From: Laspinema palackyanum D2a
Lineage (GTDB): Bacteria > Cyanobacteriota > Cyanobacteriia > Cyanobacteriales > Laspinemataceae
DNA length: 64,000 nucleotides
Direction of reading: 5' to 3'
Assembly: GCA_025370845.1 (NCBI GenBank)
Contig: JAMXFF010000007.1
Coordinates: 88,777-152,776, forward strand
Part shown: piece after piece, positions 58,801 through 64,000 of the stretch
Position numbering within the stretch: position 1 is the stretch's first letter
Layout: each line of letters begins with the position of its first letter
Translations under genes and position numbers: made by a program
The notes under the pieces: model-generated
What the model saw: only the letters and a program-made list of their open reading frames with translations
What the model was told of the DNA's origin: nothing
Databases searched by the model: none

Positions 58801-59069
58801 CTGCCCTTTCCACCATCGCCGGAATGATGCCGATCGCCCTAGAAATTGGTGCAGGCGGCGAAGTCCGTTCTCCAATGGCGATCGCGGTCATTGGCGGATT
58901 TTCCACTTCTACCCTCTTAACTTTAATCGTCGTCCCCGTCTTATTTACCTACGTTGATGGATTCCAAAGTTTCCTCAAAAACCTCATGAACGGCAAATCT
59001 CGTCACCGTCGCAAGTTAAAAGCCCTCCAAGGCAAAAAGGATAAAATCAAGGTTCTCGGCTTAAAATAA
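55848..59069 (+). CDS. RND multidrug efflux permease
   Basis: 1073 residues, normal for the HAE1 group. Twelve membrane segments appear in two sets of six with large periplasmic loops. Proton-relay Asp pair in TM4 (GNLVDDAICMIEN) is present. The N-terminal SPVPTLVMFLILTVVGWMSF and GIVMLMGLVTKNAILLVD are characteristic. It exports hydrophobic compounds using the proton gradient together with the adaptor upstream; an outer-membrane TolC is not encoded here. The adaptor and pump are separated by 390 bases of repeats, so they may have separate messages. Confidence 0.95.
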   Translation: MSFHISTWSIKSPVPTLVMFLILTVVGWMSFGQLGIDENPNIDIPIVSITVTQTGAGPTELETQVTRKVEDAVAGLGNIDELNSTVTDGISTTIINFILGTDSDRATNDVRNAISQIRQDLPADINDPIVSRLDFAGGPILTYALRSDRRNVEELSDLVDRPIARAILAVPGVAQINRIGGVDREILIELDPVRIKALGITATQINDQIRSLNINLPGGRSQVGGSENTIRTLGSAQTVEALRQNRIVLPSGEAVPLESVANVIDGFAEPQQSARFLSGQESASSQPAATNSGEIATPVVAFSVLRSTGSTLVTVEEGVRQSIEELQKTLPDDIEFELIFTRANEIRESYQASIDALVMGCLLTVGVVGLFLWDWRATLITAAALPLSIIPTFMVMGMLDYTLNGMTLLALSLAVGNLVDDAICMIENIDQHLKMGKKPYQAAMDAAQEIGLAVLATTATIVAVFLPVAFMGGIPGQFFQPFGVTVSVSTMFSTLVATTITPMLSAYLLKDKHSSSQKRRSKKHPMGMASEEMPNSPRRKITPYRTALTWALKHRVITLIMAFAFFIGSLQLVPYIPTGLFNSGDTGLSTVNVELPPGSTLRETDRTAQRTIALLQEHPAVASVLATVGSGGASRDLNTATLYVNLLPKEEREVSQQVFEKQMREEFTKVPGARISFQSAGAGGSNKDLSIVLKSENPAALQEAADRLEREMRELPGLVEVSSSASVVKPEILIKPDPQRAADLGVSVQAIARTASLATLGDNEANLAKFDLSDRQIPIRVWLSESYRNDLKAIGNLEIPSQSGRLVPLSAVADIVLGSGPAQIDRFDRARQVSIEANLQGVSLGDALAQVEALPGMTLPPGVEQQSSGDAKIMQEIFGRFIGALGLAVLSIFAILVLLYNNFLHPVTIMAALPLSIGGALLGLMVTQKELGLFALIGIVMLMGLVTKNAILLVDCTLANQQNGMRQVPAIIEAGVSRLRPIFMTALSTIAGMMPIALEIGAGGEVRSPMAIAVIGGFSTSTLLTLIVVPVLFTYVDGFQSFLKNLMNGKSRHRRKLKALQGKKDKIKVLGLK

Positions 59070-59090
59070 CAGCCTATTCAGGACAAGTGG

Positions 59091-59296
59091 CAACACCCGA
59101 CGGGGGTTGTAACCTTAAATCGGTTGAAACTGAGATCTTGCACCATTCTCAACACCGGCGGGGGTTTAAACGATTGGCGGCCTCATAGCTAAAGTCGGTT
59201 AAAAACCGACTGCAAGTCTTATCCCGTGGTGTTTTCAGTCGGTTTCAACCGACTTTAGCTGTTAGGCGGGGGTTTTAACCCCCGCCGGGTATTGCC
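59091..59296. repeat. Composite palindromic repeat (copy B, inverted)
   Basis: This is the reverse-complement counterpart of 48118-48352: CTGAGATCTTGCACC, CACCGGCGGGGG, CGATTGGCGGCC, CAAGTCTTATCCCGTGGTGT, AGTCGGTTTCAACCGACTTT and a final CGGGGG/CCCCCG hairpin. It lies right after the RND pump gene. Confidence 0.8.
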
Positions 59297-59345
59297 ACTT
59301 TCCCAAACTTTCCCAAACTTTCCCAAACTTTCCCGAACTTTCCCG
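59297..59345. repeat. Short tandem repeat, 10-bp unit CTTTCCCAAA
   Basis: About five units run in tandem just before anmK. The open frame reaching into it from anmK encodes repeat sequence only. Confidence 0.8.
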
Positions 59346-59423
59346 ATCGCATTCCCAAAGAATCTCTCTAAGCACGATCGCATTAGTTGTAAAATCAACA
59401 CCATTGGCAAACTCAGCGAACTC

Positions 59424-60602
59424 ATGACCCGAGTAATTGGCTTAATTAGTGGCACTTCCGTCGATGGTATTGATGCGGCGATGGTGGACATCACCGGAAC
59501 TGAATCGGATCTCCAGGTGGAGTGGATAGCAGGCACAACCTATCCCTATCCCGAACCCCTGCGACAAAAAATTTTAGCGGTTTGTGCTGGAAATTCCCTA
59601 TCAATGGCGGAATTTGCCGAACTCGATGATGCGATCGCCCAAACTTTTGCTGATGCTGCCTTAACTCTGCAAGGAGACAACCCGGTAGAGTTAATCGGTT
59701 CTCATGGACAAACCGTTTACCATCGTCCCCCTCAAACTCCACAACTCGGGTACAGTCTGCAATTAGGACGAGGTGCCGTGATTGCTCAACTCACAGGAAT
59801 TCCTACGATTACCAATTTTAGGGCAGGGGATATCGCCGCAGGAGGACAAGGTGCGCCTCTGGTACCTAAAGTGGACCTCTACCTTCTGGGCGATCGCCAC
59901 CATTATCAATGTGTTCAAAATATTGGCGGCATCGGCAATGTCGCATTTATTCCCCCGCAACAGAATTCCCCCTCTATGGGTTCTAATTCTTCCCAGATGC
60001 TGGGATGGGATACGGGTCCCGGGAATAGCCTAATCGATTTAGCCGTTGAATACCTCACCAATGGGGAAGCAACCTACGACGGAGATGGGGCTTGGGCTGC
60101 CCAGGGATTGCCCTGTCAAGCTTTGCTGGATCATTGGCTTCAACATCCATTTTTCCACGAACCGCCCCCGAAGTCTACGGGACGAGAATTATTTGGCTGG
60201 GACTACTTTCGGCGTTGTTTATCCGATGCAGAACCTTACTCCCTCAGTCCCGAGGATTTGCTGGCAACCCTGACGGAACTCACCGTTGAGGCGATCGCCA
60301 TCAACTATCGCTCTTTTTTACCCGTCCCCCCGAGTCGGGTCCTGTTATGTGGCGGCGGCAGTCGCAACAGTTATTTAAAACAACGGTTACAGAAGCGCTT
60401 ACAGGAAATCTATGGTCAATCTGTGGCGCTGTTAACTACTGATGACATGGGGGTGAATGCCGATTTTAAAGAGGCGATCGCCTTTGCCGTGTTAGCCTAT
60501 TGGCGTCAACAAGGCATTCCCGGCAATCTCCCGGAATGTACCGGCGCGAAAGTCCCCGCCCTTTTGGGAGAAATTCACAATCCTATTTTAGGAAAATTTT
60601 GA
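59424..60602 (+). CDS. anmK: Anhydro-N-acetylmuramic acid kinase
   Basis: 392 residues from the ATG at 59424 ([20 protein letters not shown]), which matches the family start. Kinase motifs: GTSVDGID phosphate loop, [39 protein letters not shown], and GGGSRNSYL. It phosphorylates anhydro-MurNAc during recycling of the cell wall. Length is normal. The longer frame back to 59292 is made of tandem repeats and is rejected. No clear ribosome site. Confidence 0.95.
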   Translation: MTRVIGLISGTSVDGIDAAMVDITGTESDLQVEWIAGTTYPYPEPLRQKILAVCAGNSLSMAEFAELDDAIAQTFADAALTLQGDNPVELIGSHGQTVYHRPPQTPQLGYSLQLGRGAVIAQLTGIPTITNFRAGDIAAGGQGAPLVPKVDLYLLGDRHHYQCVQNIGGIGNVAFIPPQQNSPSMGSNSSQMLGWDTGPGNSLIDLAVEYLTNGEATYDGDGAWAAQGLPCQALLDHWLQHPFFHEPPPKSTGRELFGWDYFRRCLSDAEPYSLSPEDLLATLTELTVEAIAINYRSFLPVPPSRVLLCGGGSRNSYLKQRLQKRLQEIYGQSVALLTTDDMGVNADFKEAIAFAVLAYWRQQGIPGNLPECTGAKVPALLGEIHNPILGKF

Positions 60603-60895
60603 AACAAAATAATCTGTTATTGATAGGCTTTGATGGGGAAAATGCCCATCCTAAATCAATCCTAAATTCATCCAATATTAGTGAAGTGAGTAGAGAAAAT
60701 TTATAGGGCTTATACTCAAAAACGAGCCACTTATAAAATCAACCATTCAAAATCCTTATTTATATCCGGTCTTTTTCTCGTTGTCTGCTAAAAATTCCCA
60801 AAATTTTTCTGGCTCATAAAAACTACGCCCCATAAAACCTGGTAGCATATAAAGGCTATAGGGGCAGACTGCAATTCAAGCAAGGATATGGTGCC
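60603..60895. other. Intergenic region, nothing recognised
   Basis: About 290 AT-rich bases between anmK and the next gene. No terminator or repeat is evident. Confidence 0.4.
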
Positions 60896-61345
60896 GTGAA
60901 TCATATATTTTTACTGCAACCGGGTCGCTGGACCCTTGAAGGCACTTGGTTAGAACGGAATGTTCCAACCAGTCCCGTCATCGGGAAAATTTTAGTGGCA
61001 TGGACTCGGGAAGATTGGTTTAACATGGTGACCAAGCTGACCTTTCCCGACAGCGATCGCCCAGAAATTACCCTGCAATATCGGGGACATTTTGACGCGG
61101 GGGACCGCCAATACACCTTTGTTCTTCAACATAGCGAACTCGGACGAGTGGAGGGAGAAGGATGGATCGCGCCGGAAACGATTATCCAGCGCTATTGGGT
61201 ACTTGGGGATGAAAAAAAGCGACGCAGTGGGTTTGAAACCTTGCATCGCCTTAATCACAATACCTACTACCACTCAAGCGGGATTTTAGCAGGGCACTAC
61301 TTAACCAGTGCAATGGAAGCTACACTGACTCGGCTAGGGGAGTAA
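60896..61345 (+). CDS. Conserved hypothetical protein, beta-rich
   Basis: 149 residues from a GTG at 60896; AAGGA lies 11 bases upstream, and the ATG at 60888 is out of frame. Alternating strands (RWTLEGTWLERN, GKILVAWTRED, ITLQYRGHFD, YTFVLQHSELGRVEGEGWI, QRYWVLGDEKKRRSGFETL) suggest a small lipocalin-like barrel. No export signal. It converges with the USP gene with a gap of 19 bases. Confidence 0.7.
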   Translation: MNHIFLLQPGRWTLEGTWLERNVPTSPVIGKILVAWTREDWFNMVTKLTFPDSDRPEITLQYRGHFDAGDRQYTFVLQHSELGRVEGEGWIAPETIIQRYWVLGDEKKRRSGFETLHRLNHNTYYHSSGILAGHYLTSAMEATLTRLGE

Positions 61346-61364
61346 ACGGAGTCACGAACGGCTA

Positions 61365-62240
61365 TTACCGTCGGGAGGGGAAAAAGATGACAGGTTCACA
61401 ACTGCGCCGCAGGACTTCTGCCGCAAAGCTGGGGAACCAATCCAAAATTTTACCTAAGCTATTGGAAGCCAGTGCCACTGCACAGATATCGGACATCTGT
61501 GCTAAATCTAAAATATCCAGCACTGGCTCACCTAAGCGAACTTCCACATCCACTTGCAAGCCGATCGCTTCTAACTCGGCTTTCAGCGGGGCTAATTTCT
61601 CATGGGCTTCCTTGAGTTTGTAGTCCTTCGGCACATTTCGCAGGACACCGGCATCAATTACCCAGGCTAACATACAGCGTTCTAATGAATTAGGGGGACG
61701 CTTCTGGGCGTAGCGCTTAAACTCTTCGAGTAATACCCCCGATGCTTGGGTATCCGCATAAGGAAGCAGAATGTAGCGGAATAGATGCCGACAGCGCAGA
61801 TCCAACTCCTCAGCGGTTAAGGGAGATAGCAGCGCAGTCGGAATGGTCATCATGGGAATATTGGTTCGTCCCGATAACTCCAGGGTCGTACTGCCAAAGA
61901 GTTTTTCACTGAGTAAATTGCGGTGGGACGCCCCTAAAATCATCACCTCGCTTTTGTACCGTTCCGCTGCCTTGAGAATGTTCTCCGTCGGATTACCGGA
62001 GAGCACCTCAACTTCAACCTGCAACCCATCCGGGACCTGAGTCAAAATGCCATTGAGGCGATCGCGTGCCAGACTGATTTTTTCCGTATCTTCCCGAGGA
62101 ATTTGCCCTTTCGTCCACAGGGGAACGCTATGGACAAATACAATATGCTCCATCCCTCCGGCAGCTAAACTGGGTAAGAATTTTCCCAAGCGCAGTAAGC
62201 CATCCGACAAATCCGTACTAATTAAAACACGCTTAAACAT
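61365..62240 (-). CDS. Tandem universal stress protein
   Basis: 291 residues made of two USP domains. The first (MFKRVLISTDLSDG to MMTIP) has the ATP-binding-type GASHRNLLSEKLFGSTTLEL. The second (about 155-290) begins RYILLPYADTQ and ends VALASNSLGKILDWF...EPVIFFP, with a degenerate G-2x-G loop, so ATP is likely bound only by the first half. USPs assist survival under stress. It is first on the minus strand and no partner is adjacent. Confidence 0.88.
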   Translation of the reverse strand: MFKRVLISTDLSDGLLRLGKFLPSLAAGGMEHIVFVHSVPLWTKGQIPREDTEKISLARDRLNGILTQVPDGLQVEVEVLSGNPTENILKAAERYKSEVMILGASHRNLLSEKLFGSTTLELSGRTNIPMMTIPTALLSPLTAEELDLRCRHLFRYILLPYADTQASGVLLEEFKRYAQKRPPNSLERCMLAWVIDAGVLRNVPKDYKLKEAHEKLAPLKAELEAIGLQVDVEVRLGEPVLDILDLAQMSDICAVALASNSLGKILDWFPSFAAEVLRRSCEPVIFFPSRR

Positions 62241-62378
62241 TTAAACAAATTATTCGGGTATCATTGACCGCCCAAAAACTGGGAAATTCGGCGGCTGGCT
62301 CAGGTTTTGGACTCTTTGCCATCGGCGCGATCGTTCCCCCAATTTTTTTCATGCTCAAATTTTAGCAGTTTGCCGCCC

Positions 62379-62573
62379 ACTTGGTTACGATAAGTCCCAC
62401 CTCCCGATGTTCACTGTCACCCTGTCAGTTGTCATCCGATGCTCACCGTCACCATGTCAGTCCCCATCCCCTGTTTGTAGTAACGACTTCAGTCGTTATC
62501 CAAGGCTCACCGTCACCATGTCAGTCGTCATCCCCTGTTTGTAGTAACGACTTCAGTCGTTATCTAAAGTCGG
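62379..62573 (+). repeat. Repeat cluster with AACGACTTCAGTCGTT core
   Basis: Two complete cores occur at about 62482 and 62546, each preceded by TGTTTGTAGT and set in a 64-base unit containing CTCACCGTCACCATGTCAG. The units lie in the 600-base gap between the USP and glbN genes; no gene is seen in that gap. The glbN promoter is probably in the AT-rich part after 62690. Confidence 0.8.
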
Positions 62574-62840
62574 AAGTGTTCTTCCACCCACGAAGATTAT
62601 GCTCGGCAATGTCCACCTGAAAAGTTTGGGCGACAATTTGGGGCGGGTATTTAACGGAAATTAATGAGTAAATCTACTCAAATTCAGTTGCCATTTTTTA
62701 TCCTATACTAAAGTAGTTGATAAAAATCCGACAGATCATCCAGAGCTAGATTTAATTTTTAGGCTTCTGATCGCCCGGTTAAGCAATTTATCAAAGTGGT
62801 TGCTTTCTTAACCACATAGCTGAATTTGAAGAGGAAAAAC

Positions 62841-63215
62841 ATGACGACTTTATTTGACAAACTAGGTGGCAAAGCCGCCGTTGACCTGGCAGTAGATAAG
62901 TTTTATGAACGGGTTCTCAATGACGATCGCATCAAGCATTTTTTTGCCAATACTGATATGGCTAAACAGCGAATGCACCAAAAAGCATTTCTGACTTATG
63001 CCTTTGGTGGCAGCACTCACTATGATGGCCGCTATATGCGAGAAGCGCATAAAGCGTTGGTAGAAGAACAAGGTCTAGGCAGTGAACATTTTGATGCGGT
63101 GGCAGAAGACTTGATGGAAACTCTCAAAGAAATGGGGGTTTCTGATGATTTATTGGCAGAAGTAGCGGCGATCGCTGCGGCTCCGCAACACAAAAAAGAT
63201 GTATTAAACCAATAA
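62841..63215 (+). CDS. glbN: Group 1 truncated haemoglobin GlbN
   Basis: 124 residues from the ATG at 62841 with GAGG 8 bases upstream. It closely resembles Synechocystis GlbN: YERVLNDDRIKHFF, RMHQKAFLTYAFGG, GRYMREAHKALVEEQGL. His70 is the proximal haem ligand, His46 the distal ligand of the bis-His form, and His117 (APQHKKDVLNQ) the residue that in Synechocystis forms a covalent bond to haem. Role: NO/reactive nitrogen protection (family knowledge). It is followed at once by repeat arrays. Confidence 0.95.
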   Translation: MTTLFDKLGGKAAVDLAVDKFYERVLNDDRIKHFFANTDMAKQRMHQKAFLTYAFGGSTHYDGRYMREAHKALVEEQGLGSEHFDAVAEDLMETLKEMGVSDDLLAEVAAIAAAPQHKKDVLNQ

Positions 63216-63230
63216 TCAGCCACTCCAACC

Positions 63231-63508
63231 TACTGCCATCCCCTGTTTGTAGTAACGACTTCAGTCGTTATCCCCAGTTCAACGTCACGACTTCAGTCGT
63301 TATCCCCCGTTTGTAGTAACGACTTCAGTCGTTTCCAATCTACTGCCATCCCCTGTTTGTAGTAACGACTTCAGTCGTTATCCCCAGTTCAACGTCACGA
63401 CTTCAGTCGTTATCCCCCGTTTGTAGTAACGACTTCAGTCGTTTCCAATCTACTGCCATCCCCTGTTTGTAGTAACGACTTCAGTCGTTATCCCCAGTTC
63501 GTACTTGC
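63231..63508 (+). repeat. Tandem array, 110-bp higher-order unit (forward orientation)
   Basis: Seven ACTTCAG cores of the form ACGACTTCAGTCGTT occur. They are organised in a 110-base higher-order unit, marked by TACTGCCATC at 63231, 63341 and 63451. Units contain TTTGTAGTAACGACTTC and CAACGTCACGACTTC in turn. Confidence 0.9.
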
Positions 63509-63580
63509 AATACCACCCACTACCTCCTCGGGTTTACTCAGAAGGGTGCAAGATTTAATTGACTCCGAACTGAAGAGAAG

Positions 63581-63800
63581 AACGACTGAAGTCGTTACTA
63601 CGAACTGAAGAGAAGAACGACTGAAGTCGTTACTACGAACGTAAGAGAAGAACGACTGAAGTCGTTACTACGAACTAAGAGGGATAACGACTGAAGTCGT
63701 TACTACGAACAGAAGAGAAGAACGACTGAAGTCGTTACTACGAACTAAGAGGGATAACGACTGAAGTCGTTACTACGAACTGAAGAGAAGAACGACTGAT
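63581..63800 (-). repeat. Tandem array, 35-bp unit (reverse orientation)
   Basis: Six complete units start at 63581, 63616, 63651, 63686, 63721 and 63756, with a partial one at 63791. Each begins AACGACTGAAGTCGTTACTA plus CGAAC, then 10 bases that vary among a few forms (TGAAGAGAAG, GTAAGAGAAG, TAAGAGGGAT, AGAAGAGAAG). The core is the inverse of that in the array at 63231. Confidence 0.93.
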
Positions 63801-63822
63801 AAGATTAGTATGCATAAAACTT

Positions 63823-63846
63823 GTGCCTGAGCAGTTGCTCAGGCAC
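63823..63846. other. 11-bp hairpin at window end
   Basis: GTGCCTGAGCA (63823-63833) and TGCTCAGGCAC (63836-63846) are perfect complements with a 2-base loop. It could belong to a feature beyond the window; no gene is seen in 63801-64000. Confidence 0.4.
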
Positions 63847-64000
63847 GAGTTGAAGGACAATAGTTTTGAGTAAGATTTGAACTACAGCAAGGGTTTGTGC
63901 TGTCCTTTTTTGGACAAAACACGATAAATTTCATGAACGAACTTTACTAAGGGTTTATCTAATCAAATTGGGTTAGAGAATATCTGAGGAGATAGTCTCT

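Noticed and set aside
59292-59423. N-terminal extension of AnmK
   Set aside because: The extension encodes a 10-base tandem repeat; the family start matches the ATG at 59424.
63581-63800. CRISPR array
   Set aside because: Repeats are 25 bases with only 10-base, nearly identical intervals; there are no unique spacers and no cas genes.

Overview
This window is from a filamentous-type cyanobacterium. The palindrome GCGATCGC (the cyanobacterial HIP1 octamer) is scattered through it. The ribosomal cluster has the cyanobacterial order rplS, tRNA-Trp, secE, nusG, rplK, rplA, rplJ, rplL. Other cyanobacterial-style genes include a COP23-like exported protein, a GlbN-type haemoglobin, a DUF4278 protein and a deoxyhypusine-synthase-like enzyme. 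The dense families of palindromic repeats suggest an Oscillatoriales genome of the Oscillatoria/Laspinema kind; that placement is inference.

Layout. 1-4.0 kb: 5' part of an RTX-repeat protein, a rhomboid homologue lacking its catalytic residues, a DUF4278 protein, a CnoX-like thioredoxin and tRNA-Gly(CCC). 4.0-5.0 kb: repeats. 5.0-9.6 kb: a large multi-PAS hybrid histidine kinase. 9.6-14.6 kb (minus): a repeat lipoprotein, an XPB-like helicase and the GTPase Era. 14.8-16.3 kb: two membrane proteins. 16.5-18.4 kb (minus): a Uma2 nuclease and a secreted EndoU-like nuclease followed by a probable immunity gene. 18.7-20.0 kb: a DacB-type carboxypeptidase. 20.5-25.7 kb: two overlapping sensor kinase genes. 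25.8-30.3 kb (minus): the ribosomal and transcription cluster with an attenuator-like leader. 30.4-31.6 kb: a MITE-like repeat, then a long region of nested helices in front of the deoxyhypusine-synthase-like gene. 33.2-36.1 kb: hsp20 and dnaK. 36.3-38.4 kb (minus): two exported proteins, one a probable outer-membrane barrel. 38.8-42.7 kb (minus): two S1-type proteases and a COP23-like protein. 43.2-44.1 kb: ParB. 44.7-47.1 kb: a decayed paralogue, a MNT/HEPN toxin-antitoxin module whose toxin has an in-frame stop, and two small genes. 47.3-53.1 kb: cysE, an exported protein, a small membrane ORF, a DppC-type permease, an AI-2E-family protein and an HD-domain protein. 53.6-59.1 kb: an RND efflux pair split by a repeat element. 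59.4-63.2 kb: anmK, a conserved hypothetical, a tandem USP protein and glbN. 63.2-63.8 kb: two oppositely oriented tandem repeat arrays.

Main functional themes are signal transduction (three large kinases), translation (the ribosomal cluster), stress response (Hsp20, DnaK, USP, GlbN), envelope work (DacB, AnmK, the RND pump, barrel and exported proteases) and conflict genes (EndoU pair, MNT/HEPN). The least explained parts are the structured region at about 31.1-31.5 kb, the composite palindromic elements at 30.4, 50.5 and 55.6 kb, and the mirrored arrays at the right end. All calls come from reading the sequence; no database search was run.
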